Assembly: GCA_965221735.1 (NCBI GenBank)
Contig: OZ244910.1
Coordinates: 2,108,001 to 2,172,000, forward strand
DNA from: UBA2991 sp965221735
GTDB lineage: Bacteria > Chloroflexota > Dehalococcoidia > Tepidiformales > Tepidiformaceae
DNA: 64,000 nucleotides
Direction: 5' to 3'
A program made the position numbers and the translations under genes. Shown piece after piece: positions 53,008 through 61,571 of this stretch (its first letter is position 1; every line of letters starts with the position of its first letter). The notes below the pieces were generated by a model, which saw nothing but the letters and a program-made list of their open reading frames with translations, did no database searches and was not told where the DNA came from.

Positions 53008-53102
53008 TACCCGCCTTTCCCATACCAGACTGCCCCTTGACCACCCCACCCGAGAGGTGCGGGTAGGATTGAGGGGCGCATGACGCGCTGGAGGGTGCTC
53101 CC

Positions 53103-54272
53103 ATGACGCCACCGCTGACCGTTCACGGCGTACCGGTTATCGACATCGACAGCCACTACACCGAGCCGCCCGAGCTGTGGACCTCGCGGGCGCCGGCTTC
53201 CTACAAGGAGCGCGTTCCGCATGTGGTCCAGGACGAAGACGGGCGGTCGCGCTGGGTCGTCGACGGGGACGTGGACTTCGGGCCGATGGGCTTCACGGTG
53301 GTGAAGCAGGACGGCGAGAAGGCCTACGGGATGATCAGCCTGACCGACTTCGACGAGATGAGCGACGCGGCGAGCTACCCGGAGCCGCGGCTCGACCTGC
53401 TCGACCGGCTCGGCATCTCGCAGCAGATCATCTACCCGAACGTGGCGGGCTTCGGGAGCAACCGCTTCATGTCGCTTGAGGACCGCGAGCTGCGCAACGT
53501 CTGCGCGCGCGTCTACAACGACGCCATCATCGATCTGCAGCAGGCAGGGAACGGACGGCTCTTTCCGCAGGCGCTGACGCCGTTCTGGGACATCGACGAG
53601 TGCGTGCGCGAAATCCGGCGGGTGACGGACGCGGGGATCACGGGTATCACGATGACGGACACACCCGAGGCGTTCGAGCTTCCGCACCTGCACGACCCGC
53701 ACTGGGATCCGCTGTGGTCGACGTGCCAGGAGCTGGGCATCCCCGTGAACTTCCACGTGGGCTCGGGGAACAACCTCGGATCCCAGATGATCTGGGACGG
53801 GTACGGGCCGCAACGGTTCCTGGCCACGATCAGCGTTTCGCTGTTCATGGTGCAGTGCAAGACGATCATGAACCTGATCTTCAGCGGGCTGCTGGACCGC
53901 TATCCGAATCTGAACTTCGTCTCCGTGGAGAGCGGCATCGGCTGGATTCCGTTCCTGCTTGAGGCGATGGAGTGGCAGTACGACGAGACGATCCCGACGG
54001 AGCGCGAGGGGCTGAGCCTGCGCCCGAAGGAGTACTTCAAGCGGCAGGTGTACGCGTCGTTCTGGTTCGAGCAGTGGGGCCCGCTGCACGCGATCGACGA
54101 GCTGGGCGAGGACAACGTCATGTTCGAGACGGACTTCCCGCACCCCACCTGCCTCTACCCGGAGACGCACACGCGCATCTCGAAGACGCTGGACCAGCTC
54201 GACCCGACCGTGCGGCGCAAGGTGCTGCACGACACGGCGGCGCGGGTCTATAACCTGCCGGAGATCGGGTAG
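53103..54272 (+). CDS. Amidohydrolase-superfamily protein (amidohydro_2, decarboxylase-like)
   Basis: 389 residues with GGAGGG upstream. DIDSHYTEPPELW is the first metal-binding D-x-D-x-H of the family; FHVGSGNN carries the next His, ESGIGWIPFLLEAMEW the loop, and METDFPHPTCLYP the final Asp region. Members include 2,3-dihydroxybenzoate- and ACMS-type decarboxylases and various hydrolases. A preceding GGGTAGGATT (53061-53070) may be its -10. Reaction unknown; it may end the local catabolic route. Confidence 0.85.
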   Translation: MTPPLTVHGVPVIDIDSHYTEPPELWTSRAPASYKERVPHVVQDEDGRSRWVVDGDVDFGPMGFTVVKQDGEKAYGMISLTDFDEMSDAASYPEPRLDLLDRLGISQQIIYPNVAGFGSNRFMSLEDRELRNVCARVYNDAIIDLQQAGNGRLFPQALTPFWDIDECVREIRRVTDAGITGITMTDTPEAFELPHLHDPHWDPLWSTCQELGIPVNFHVGSGNNLGSQMIWDGYGPQRFLATISVSLFMVQCKTIMNLIFSGLLDRYPNLNFVSVESGIGWIPFLLEAMEWQYDETIPTEREGLSLRPKEYFKRQVYASFWFEQWGPLHAIDELGEDNVMFETDFPHPTCLYPETHTRISKTLDQLDPTVRRKVLHDTAARVYNLPEIG

Positions 54273-54281
54273 GGAGCTGCG

Positions 54282-57200
54282 CTAGCGCCGGTCGGCGCCG
54301 GCGAAGGCCTCGGCGGCCTGCGCCTCTTCCTCGGGGACACCGTCGACGAGGACGACCGAGTGTCCCGCATAGGCGGGTACGCGCGGTCCGGGCAGGACCG
54401 TGCCGGTCAGGTTCACGGGGTCGACGGCGCTGACGACAACGCGTTCGCCCGAGGCGGGTTCGTTGCGGGTGCGACGGAGTTGCTCGACGGCGTCGATGAG
54501 GGCGTACTGCTCGCCGACGACCCCGGAGACAAAACGCCCGCCACGAACGTCGCCACGGGCCTCCATCGTACGGAGGGCGCGAAGGACGGAGCGCCAGGGC
54601 AGGGAGAAACGTTCGTGCGTGGCGAGGTCACGGAAAACGACGCCGTAGCGCTCGAGGAGGACGCTCGCGACGAGGGCGGCGAGCTCCTCCTGGCGGGCGG
54701 GGTCGACGGGGGGCGCCTCGACGAGCGACCAGCGGCCGGGGGGACCGCCGAGGACGAGCCCGAGGCGGTAGCTGGCCACCGGGCGGCGGACGGCGGGTCG
54801 GCGGCGGCCGGAAGAGGAGCGCGCGAAGATCTTGCGCACGCCCTCGAAGCCGTCGGAAGCGACGAGGCCGGTGGCGATGAGCTCGCGCAGGGTGTCCTCG
54901 GTCTGGCTCGAGAGCTGCCCGGTCTCGCGGACAAGCTCGTCGAAGAAGAGGGCCCCGCGCTCGCGCAGGAGGTCGATGACGGTGGAGGCGGCGCCGGGTG
55001 GGGCGGGGACGCCCTCGGGACGGTCGTAGCGGGCGGCGGCGAGGAGGTCGGGGAAGGCGCGGCGGGCGACGAGGGTGATGGGGGTGGCGCGCGTGGCGGG
55101 CGCGGGGCGGGAGGGGGCGTCATCTGCCGGTGCGGGTTTGCGGCCGCTGAGGCGGGCCCAGGCAATCTCGCCGGCGAGGCAGAGCTCGTCGAGCCAGGCG
55201 GGGTCGTAGTCGCGGACGCGGGCGCGGAGGAGGTCGTCCTCCCAGGAACCGGCGGGCGCCTCGAAGCCCTGCAGGCGTTCGAGGGCGCGGCGCAGGCCGG
55301 GGCGCCCACCGTAGGTGGCGCCGGGGGCGAGTCCCTGCCAGCGGGTGAGGAAGCGCATGTAGTCCGCACGCGCGACCGGCGCCACGGCCTTGCGCAATCC
55401 CTCAAGGGTGTAGCGGTGGATGCGGGCAAGGAGGCGCCGGTCGCAGAGCTCGTCCTCGGGCGCGTCCGGGGTGAAGCGGCCACGAACGAGGTAGCCGGCC
55501 GCCTCTGCGGCTCGGAGGCCGTAGTCAGCGTCCTTCCCAGCGAGACCGGTACGACGGGCGATGTCAGCAGGGGTGACGGGCCCGAGACACTCCGTGTGGC
55601 CGCGAACCAGGGCGAGGCGGGCGGCCTCGCGGTCTTCGACCTCCAGGAGGGCGTGAGCGGGAACGGAGGGGGAAGGGATGCCGGCGTCGGGGTAAAGGAG
55701 GCGGATGGAGGGGAGGTTCTCGACGGCGAACCAGAAGGTGTGCTCACCAAGGTCGAGCCTGGCGGCTCGTCCGCCGGCTTCCAGCTCGGCCAGCCACTCG
55801 CCCCAGGAGGGGGCATGCTCCGCGGCGAGCACGACGAAGCCGAGGAGGGCGTCGTGCGCTTCCTCGGCATCACGGGGCTCGGGCCAGGCCTCCTCGCGGA
55901 CGCGGGCGATGGCGTCGGGGCTGAGGGCGGCGAGGTCGCGGGCGGAGTCGGGGAGGGTCTTGCGGAGGGTGACGGCGCGGGTGCGGCGCTCCTCGATGGG
56001 GGCGTCGTCGAGATAGGTGTAGGGGCGTCCGCTCACGATCTCGTGGGCCATGGGAGAGGGCTCGACCGTATCGACGGCGTGGAGGCGAACGGCGCCGTCC
56101 TCGATGCGGGTGAGCACGTCCCTCAGACCATGCACGTCCATCGCCTCGTAGAGGCAGTCGTCGCGGGTCTGGCGCATGAGGGGGTGGTCGGGGAGGGAGA
56201 GGGGCTCGTCGAGGTGCTCCTGGCAGCCGACCTGGGCGGGGAAGACGGCGGCCATGAGGTCGTCGCCACGCATGCGCTGGAGGAAGGGGGGTACGCGCTT
56301 GCCGTTGCGCTGACGGGCGATGGCGAGCGCGCGCGAGGCGTTCCAGCGCCAGCGCGTGGGGAAGAGGGGGATGTAGAAGATCGACTTCTCCACGAGCGTG
56401 GCGGCGTTGCGCGGGTTCACCCAGGAGAAAGCCTCGGCGAGGAGCCAGGAGTGCTGGGGACCGGCGGAGAGGAGGATGGCGTCGTCGTTGGCGGCGGCCT
56501 GGAGCTCGAAATCGAAGGTGGTGCAGAACTGCTTGCGGAGGGCGAGTCCCCAGGCGCGGTTAACGCGCGCGCCGAAGGGGGCGTGGACGACGAGCTGCAT
56601 GCCGCCGGCGTCGTCGAAGAAGCGCTCGAAGACGACGTCGGTGTCGGAGGGAACGACGCCGAGGCCGTCGCGGGTGGCGCGAACGTAGTCGACCATCTGG
56701 CGGGCGCCGTTTTCGGTCAGGCTGCATTCGTCCTGGATGCGGGCGATGAGGGCTTCGGGGTCATCGAGACCATCGGCGACCTCGCGGCGGAGGCGACCGG
56801 CCTCCTCGGAGAGCTCGATGGTGCGGCCGGGGGCTTCGCCCAGCCAGAAGGGAACGGTGGGGGGTGCGCCGTGGGCGTCGATGACGCGGACGGTGCTCTG
56901 CTCAACGCGGGTGATGCGCCAGGAGGTGGAGCCGAGCAGGAAGATGTCGCCCGCGGCGCTCTCCATGGCGAAGTCCTCGTTGACCGTGCCGACGGGGATG
57001 TCCTCGGGCTCGGCGACGACGCGGTAGTCCCCCATCTCGGGGATGACGCCGCCGTTGTTGAGGGCGGCGAGGCGCGCTCCGCGGCGTCCGCGGACGATGC
57101 CGTTGATGCGGTCGCGGTGGATGAGGGGCGAGGCGGAGCCAGGACCGTCGCCTATGCCAGTGGCGAGCATCGTCACGATCTCATCGAAGGGTTCGCGCTC

Positions 57201-58562
57201 GAGATTCGCGAAGGGCGCAGCCTCGCGGACGAGGTCGTAGAGGGCGTCCTCGGACCAGGGCTCGCAGGCGGTCTCGGCCACGATCTGCTGGGCGAGGACG
57301 TCGAGGGGGGCGGTCAGGGGGCTAATGCGGTCGAGGCGTCCGGCGCGGACGGCGCGGACGAGGGCGGAGCACTCCAGCAGCTCGTCGCGGGTGGTGGGGA
57401 AGAGGCGGCCGTGGGGGCGCAGGCCGAGGGCGTGGCCGGAGCGCCCGATGCGCTGAAGGAGGGTGGCGATGCTGCGGGGCGAGCCCACCTGGCAGACCAG
57501 GTCGATGGCGCCGATGTCGATGCCGAGCTCGAGGGAGGCAGTGGCGACGAGGGCGCGAAGGTCGCCGGCCTTGAGGCGCTGCTCGACGTGCAGGCGGCGC
57601 TCCTTCGCGATGCTGCCGTGGTGGCTGGCGACCGCCTCCTCGCCCAGGCGCTCGGCGAGCTCCTTGGCGACCCGCTCGGAGAGGGCGCGGGTGTTGACGA
57701 AGATGAGGGTGGTGCGGTGCTCACGCACAAGCTCGGCGAGCCGGTTGTAGATGTCGGCGAACTGCTCCCGGGGGGGAACGGCCTCAAGGTCGCTGGGGGG
57801 CGTCTCGACGTGGAGCTCGATGTCGCGCTGATGGCCCCGGTCGACGATGGAGGCGTCACGCCCGGAGCCGGCGAGGAAGCGAGCGATGAGCTCGATGGGG
57901 CGCTGGGTAGCGGAGAGGCCGATGCGCACGGGCGGGGCTTCGGCGAGGCGATCAAGGCGGGCGAGCGTGAGGGCGAGATGGCTGCCGCGGCGATCGCGGG
58001 CGAGCGCGTGAATCTCGTCGACGATGACCGTGCGGACGCCGCGCAGGTTCTCGCGGCTGCGCTGGGCAGTCACGAGGAGGAAGAGCGACTCGGGGGTGGT
58101 GACGAGGATGTGGGGCGGGCGGCGCACCATGGTCTGGCGGGCGGAGGGGGGCGTATCCCCGGTGCGGACGGCGCTGGTGATGGGCGGGAGGTCGTAGCCC
58201 ATCTCCTTGGCCAGGGCGCGGATCTCGTCGAGGGGCTCCTCGAGGTTGCGCTGGATGTCGTTGCTGAGGGCCTTGAGGGGGGAGACGTAGACGATGCGCG
58301 TGCCGTCCTCAAGGTCGCCCGACTCGGCCTCGCGGATGAGCTGGTCGATGCCGACGAGGAAGGCAGCGAGCGTCTTGCCGGAGCCGGTGGGGGCGGCGAT
58401 GAGGGTCGTCTCACCGGCGTGGATGCGGGGCCAGCCTTCGGCCTGGGCGTCGGTGGGGTTGGCGAAGCGGCGTTCGAACCAGGCGCGCACGACGGGGTGG
58501 AAGGCCGCGAGCGGATCACCGGCGGGGGGAGGCGGGGCGGCTGCGGGCTCGCGCTCGAACAT
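54282..58562 (-). CDS. lhr: Lhr-type DEAD/DEAH-box ATP-dependent helicase
   Basis: 1426 residues from ATG 58562 (MFEREPAAAPPPPAGDPLAA); no ribosome site is visible. The earlier in-frame ATG at 58703 lies in the next gene's end region and is rejected. Helicase motifs: Walker A APTGSGKTLAAFL, VIVDEIHALARDRRG (motif II DEIH), GLSATQRPIE (III) and LLQRIGRSGHALG (VI). The long C-terminal part after ~residue 500 contains the winged-helix and Lhr-specific domains (MQLVVHAPFGARVNRAWGLAL) and an extended tail. Lhr proteins act in DNA repair. Confidence 0.9.
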   Translation of the reverse strand: MFEREPAAAPPPPAGDPLAAFHPVVRAWFERRFANPTDAQAEGWPRIHAGETTLIAAPTGSGKTLAAFLVGIDQLIREAESGDLEDGTRIVYVSPLKALSNDIQRNLEEPLDEIRALAKEMGYDLPPITSAVRTGDTPPSARQTMVRRPPHILVTTPESLFLLVTAQRSRENLRGVRTVIVDEIHALARDRRGSHLALTLARLDRLAEAPPVRIGLSATQRPIELIARFLAGSGRDASIVDRGHQRDIELHVETPPSDLEAVPPREQFADIYNRLAELVREHRTTLIFVNTRALSERVAKELAERLGEEAVASHHGSIAKERRLHVEQRLKAGDLRALVATASLELGIDIGAIDLVCQVGSPRSIATLLQRIGRSGHALGLRPHGRLFPTTRDELLECSALVRAVRAGRLDRISPLTAPLDVLAQQIVAETACEPWSEDALYDLVREAAPFANLEREPFDEIVTMLATGIGDGPGSASPLIHRDRINGIVRGRRGARLAALNNGGVIPEMGDYRVVAEPEDIPVGTVNEDFAMESAAGDIFLLGSTSWRITRVEQSTVRVIDAHGAPPTVPFWLGEAPGRTIELSEEAGRLRREVADGLDDPEALIARIQDECSLTENGARQMVDYVRATRDGLGVVPSDTDVVFERFFDDAGGMQLVVHAPFGARVNRAWGLALRKQFCTTFDFELQAAANDDAILLSAGPQHSWLLAEAFSWVNPRNAATLVEKSIFYIPLFPTRWRWNASRALAIARQRNGKRVPPFLQRMRGDDLMAAVFPAQVGCQEHLDEPLSLPDHPLMRQTRDDCLYEAMDVHGLRDVLTRIEDGAVRLHAVDTVEPSPMAHEIVSGRPYTYLDDAPIEERRTRAVTLRKTLPDSARDLAALSPDAIARVREEAWPEPRDAEEAHDALLGFVVLAAEHAPSWGEWLAELEAGGRAARLDLGEHTFWFAVENLPSIRLLYPDAGIPSPSVPAHALLEVEDREAARLALVRGHTECLGPVTPADIARRTGLAGKDADYGLRAAEAAGYLVRGRFTPDAPEDELCDRRLLARIHRYTLEGLRKAVAPVARADYMRFLTRWQGLAPGATYGGRPGLRRALERLQGFEAPAGSWEDDLLRARVRDYDPAWLDELCLAGEIAWARLSGRKPAPADDAPSRPAPATRATPITLVARRAFPDLLAAARYDRPEGVPAPPGAASTVIDLLRERGALFFDELVRETGQLSSQTEDTLRELIATGLVASDGFEGVRKIFARSSSGRRRPAVRRPVASYRLGLVLGGPPGRWSLVEAPPVDPARQEELAALVASVLLERYGVVFRDLATHERFSLPWRSVLRALRTMEARGDVRGGRFVSGVVGEQYALIDAVEQLRRTRNEPASGERVVVSAVDPVNLTGTVLPGPRVPAYAGHSVVLVDGVPEEEAQAAEAFAGADRR

Positions 58563-58665
58563 GCGTGCGGACGATGGTAGCGGAACGCAGCACTTCCCGC
58601 TCGCGCGAGGGCCCGGCGCCCCACGAAGGGGCGCCGGGCGGGATGCGGGACGAGGCCGGTATCTG

Positions 58666-59268
58666 CTAGCGGCGCCGGTAGGAGACGGCCAGCATCGCTC
58701 CAATGACGATTACGACGGCGAGGAAGACCGAGACCGTGACCTGCTGGGTGCGGAGGCCCGCCCCCGTATCGGGTTCTTCGACGGGCCCGCTCGGCTCTGC
58801 CGACTCGGCGGGCTCAGCGGGCTCCTCCGGCTCGGACGGTTCTTCGGGCTCCTCGGGCTCGCTCGGCTCCGAAGGTTCAGCGGGCTCATCCTGCCCGGAC
58901 GGCTCCTCCGGCTCGTCAGGCTCGCTCGAGTCCGCAGGTTCGGCGGGCTCGTCCTGCCCGGACGACTCGCCCGGCTCGGGTGGCTCTTCAGTGTCTCCGG
59001 GCTCTGCAGGCTCATCACCCTGGTTGGCGGGCTTCGGCGCGTCGTCGTTGCCCCCGGTGACCCGCTCCAGGGCGGCGAGCTTCTTGCCCCCGCTCCAGCC
59101 GGCGTGGTCGGCAATGACGGCGCCGCTCGCGCTGGTGGAGTCGTCGAGGGCAGTCTCCGCCTGCCCGGCAGACGCGAGAGACGGGGGGCGCACCAGGGTC
59201 GCGGCGAGCAGAGCCACAGTCGCAACAAGTAGAAGTACTGCGCTGGGGCCAAATCGATTCAACTGCAT
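58666..59268 (-). CDS. Exported surface protein with Glu/Pro repeats and C-terminal anchor
   Basis: 200 residues from ATG 59268. A signal peptide (FGPSAVLLLVATVALLAATL) is followed by ~60 ordinary residues (AVIADHAGWSGGKKLAALERV) and then ~80 residues of near-repeats of the form (S/A)EPxEP with Gly-Gln-Asp-Glu-Pro insertions. The C-terminus has one hydrophobic helix (VTVSVFLAVVIVIGAMLAVS) and a YRRR end. This looks like a stalk that holds a small domain away from the membrane; the TM-plus-basic end resembles sortase-like or simple membrane anchors. Function unknown. Confidence 0.68.
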   Translation of the reverse strand: MQLNRFGPSAVLLLVATVALLAATLVRPPSLASAGQAETALDDSTSASGAVIADHAGWSGGKKLAALERVTGGNDDAPKPANQGDEPAEPGDTEEPPEPGESSGQDEPAEPADSSEPDEPEEPSGQDEPAEPSEPSEPEEPEEPSEPEEPAEPAESAEPSGPVEEPDTGAGLRTQQVTVSVFLAVVIVIGAMLAVSYRRR

Positions 59269-59736
59269 GGAGCTTTTCCCCTTGTCTCTGGAGATGTGTT
59301 GGACACGGCGTTGAGGGACTTGCCCGCATGAAAGAGCAGCAAGCCCCGGGAGAGGCGCGGCGTTGATCGGACGGCCACGAGGATGGGCCATCCCGGTCAG
59401 AGCACCGATCGCGATAGACGGCGGTATCTGGAGGGGACGAAGGGATGAGCGGGACACTGCAGCACGCAAGTCACGAGACAACGCTCGGACCGGCCTCGGG
59501 CCCACCGCCAGGGTTACGTGCCATGTCATGGGCCGCTCTCCCACGCGACCCCGCCACGCCGACATGTTAAGGGATGCTCAATCTTAACGCTAGTGCGCCT
59601 ACGCAGATAAACAGAAGGCGGAAGTGGAGGGCCACCGGCGAGCGTGGCCAACGGCCAGCAGCGCTCCACTGAGCGCAACGACAGCGAGGGAGAGCGAGGT
59701 CGTGACCCGTGCCTCGCAGAGCTGGGAGCGCCCCGG
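59269..59736. other. Gene-free stretch between surface protein and VOC gene
   Basis: 468 bp with no convincing ORF on either strand. Near its right side lies an AT-rich inverted repeat, GTTAAG (59566-59571) and CTTAAC (59583-59588), separated by 11 bp, unusual in this GC-rich sequence. It could be an operator or part of a promoter for the leftward surface-protein gene. No terminator with a U-run was recognised. The part near 59269-59330 is the likely leader of that gene. Confidence 0.5.
59566..59588. repeat. Inverted repeat GTTAAG-N11-CTTAAC
   Basis: Perfect 6-bp arms in a 23-bp element inside the gene-free stretch. The AT-rich arms stand out from the local composition. It could bind a dimeric regulator; no direct evidence. 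Confidence 0.4.
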
Positions 59737-60597
59737 TTAGGGCGAGGGTTCCTCGAAGAGCTGGAAGAGGACGCCGTTGGTATCGCGGGGCGAGAGGAAG
59801 ACGTTGCGCTTCCAGCGCTCGCCGCCGACGCCGCCGGGGGGCTCGATGCCCTCGGCCGCGAGCGCTTCGAGGGCGCGGTCAAGGGACTCGACCTCACAGG
59901 AAACGTGGTGCAGGCCCTTGCCCCGCTTCGCGAGGAAGTCCTGGAGGAAGCCCTCTTCGCCGAGCGGCTCAAGTATCTCGAGCTTGAGTTCGGTGTTGGG
60001 GATGCGCATGAGGCAGCCCTTGTAGCCCTGGTCGGCGACGTCCCAGCGGCTCTCAACCTCCATCCCGAAGACGCGCTCCTGCCAGGTGGCCTGCGCTTCG
60101 AGGTCGAGGGAGGCGAGGGAGACGTGGTCGAGACGGCGGAAGCCGAGGGCGCCGGCTTCGCCCTTCGTGCCGTTCACGGGGTTGTCACTCTTGGGCTGGT
60201 AGAGCTGCCAGAGGACGCCGCCGCTATCGCGGGGGTGGATGTAGGCCATCCACCACATGGTGTCCTGGCTGATGCCGCCGAAGGGAGTCACACCGAGGCG
60301 CTCGAGCTCGGCGACGGCCTCCTCGATGTCGGGTACCTGGACCGTGAGGTGATGGAGGCCGGGACCGCGCTGGTCGAGGAAGCGCTGGACGAAGCTGTCG
60401 GGGCCGTCGGGCTGGAGGAGCTCCCACTCGATCTGCGTATTGCGAATGCGGGTGACGCAGCCCTCGAAGGGCGTGCCGGGGTGGGGAGTGAAGCGGCGCA
60501 GGAAACGGAAGCCGAAGAGGCGCTCGAAGCGTTCGCGCTGCTCGCGCCAGTCTTGCGCGGCCATGCTGATGTGGTCGAAGCGGGTGAGGGTGAGCAC
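59737..60597 (-). CDS. VOC-family protein with two glyoxalase-like domains
   Basis: 286 residues from GTG 60597. Domain 1 starts FDHISMAAQDWREQRERFER and contains GLHHLTVQVPDIEEAVAELE; domain 2 starts LDHVSLASLDLEAQATWQER and contains GLHHVSCEVESLDRALEALA. Each ends in a GVLWQLY/GVLFQLF strand. The His in DHxS and the Glu in ELL/EIL or the last strand are the usual metal ligands. This organisation fits methylmalonyl-CoA epimerase- or ring-cleavage-dioxygenase-like enzymes. The exact function cannot be fixed. Confidence 0.8.
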   Translation of the reverse strand: MLTLTRFDHISMAAQDWREQRERFERLFGFRFLRRFTPHPGTPFEGCVTRIRNTQIEWELLQPDGPDSFVQRFLDQRGPGLHHLTVQVPDIEEAVAELERLGVTPFGGISQDTMWWMAYIHPRDSGGVLWQLYQPKSDNPVNGTKGEAGALGFRRLDHVSLASLDLEAQATWQERVFGMEVESRWDVADQGYKGCLMRIPNTELKLEILEPLGEEGFLQDFLAKRGKGLHHVSCEVESLDRALEALAAEGIEPPGGVGGERWKRNVFLSPRDTNGVLFQLFEEPSP

Positions 60598-60659
60598 GGA
60601 GCCCCCGGGGAGAGAGGTGTGGGGCGGTATGGTAGGAAGGCAGGAGCCGCCGGGCAACG

Positions 60660-61565
60660 ATGGGAGCGACCAGCGCGACGATCGTGGCGAACCCCCATGC
60701 TCGGGGAATGCGCCGTTTCGACACCGAGGAGGCCCTGCGCCGGCTCGAAGAGCGCGGCTACGAGGCGCGTCTCGAGCTGCCGGACTCGCCGGAAGGAACC
60801 GCGCAGGCCGCAGGCCGCGCGGCGGAACGCGGGGACGCCTTCGTGTTCGTGCTGGGCGGGGACGGGACGGTGCGGCTGGCGGCGGGGGCGATGGCGGGGT
60901 CGGAGTCGGCACTGGCGGTTCTGCCGGGGGGCACGGCGAACGTCTGGGCCAAGGAGGCGGGGATCCCCCGGAATCTCATGAGGGCGCTCGACACCCACCT
61001 CGACGGGCAGCAGGTGGCGATGGACCTGGGCCGGGCGAACGGCGAGCCGTTCCTGCTGATGGCGGGCATCGGTTGGGACGCGGAGATCGCGGCGACCGTG
61101 ACGCCCGCGCTCAAACGGAAGCTGGGCGTGCTGGCGTACGTCCTGCACGGCATCCCCATGCTTCCCAGACTGCGAACGACTGCGGTGGCATGGTCGACGG
61201 GCAGCGAGTCGGCACAGGATCAAGCGGGGCTGATCGTGGTCAGCAACACGCGGCTCTACGGCGGGTTCCTCATGTTCTCGATGGGGGCGAGCGCCCGGGA
61301 CGGGCAGCTGGACGCGTGCATCTTCACGCCCCGAACCGCGGGGGAGGCGCTTCGCCAGGCGCTGCGGGTAGTGGTGCGGCGCCATCCGGGGGCCGACGGC
61401 GTGCGCGAGCTGCGAACGCCAGGGTTCGACGTGACGACGCCGGGGCTGCCAGTGCAGCTCGATGGGGACGTGGTCGGGGAGACGCCGGTGACGCTGACCG
61501 TTGAACGGGGAGCGATCAGGATGAGCGTTCCGGCCGGGTCGCTCACACCGGTGCTGTGGGACTAG
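60660..61565 (+). CDS. Diacylglycerol kinase family lipid kinase
   Basis: 301 residues. The catalytic GGDGT motif appears in FVFVLGGDGTVRLAAGAMAG, followed by AVLPGGTANVWAKEAGIPRN, both diagnostic of the DAGK/YegS/LCB5 fold. MAGIGWDAEIAATVTPALKR and QLDGDVVGETPVTLTVERGA complete the C-terminal barrel. It phosphorylates a lipid hydroxyl using ATP; the substrate could be diacylglycerol, a sphingoid base or another lipid. It is divergent from the VOC gene and convergent with recF, 6 bp apart. Confidence 0.9.
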   Translation: MGATSATIVANPHARGMRRFDTEEALRRLEERGYEARLELPDSPEGTAQAAGRAAERGDAFVFVLGGDGTVRLAAGAMAGSESALAVLPGGTANVWAKEAGIPRNLMRALDTHLDGQQVAMDLGRANGEPFLLMAGIGWDAEIAATVTPALKRKLGVLAYVLHGIPMLPRLRTTAVAWSTGSESAQDQAGLIVVSNTRLYGGFLMFSMGASARDGQLDACIFTPRTAGEALRQALRVVVRRHPGADGVRELRTPGFDVTTPGLPVQLDGDVVGETPVTLTVERGAIRMSVPAGSLTPVLWD

Positions 61566-61571
61566 GGGCGG

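Noticed and set aside
58780..59010. Short repeats that could suggest a CRISPR or tandem array
   Set aside because: They are codons for the Glu/Pro stalk of a surface protein, irregular in length, without unique spacers.
59589..59736. Hydrophobic stretch in frame just after the VOC stop codon
   Set aside because: It reads TSLSLAVVALSGALLAVGHA after the TAA, but has no start codon and no homologous pattern; most likely chance, unlike the sodN-sodX case where catalytic motifs are present.
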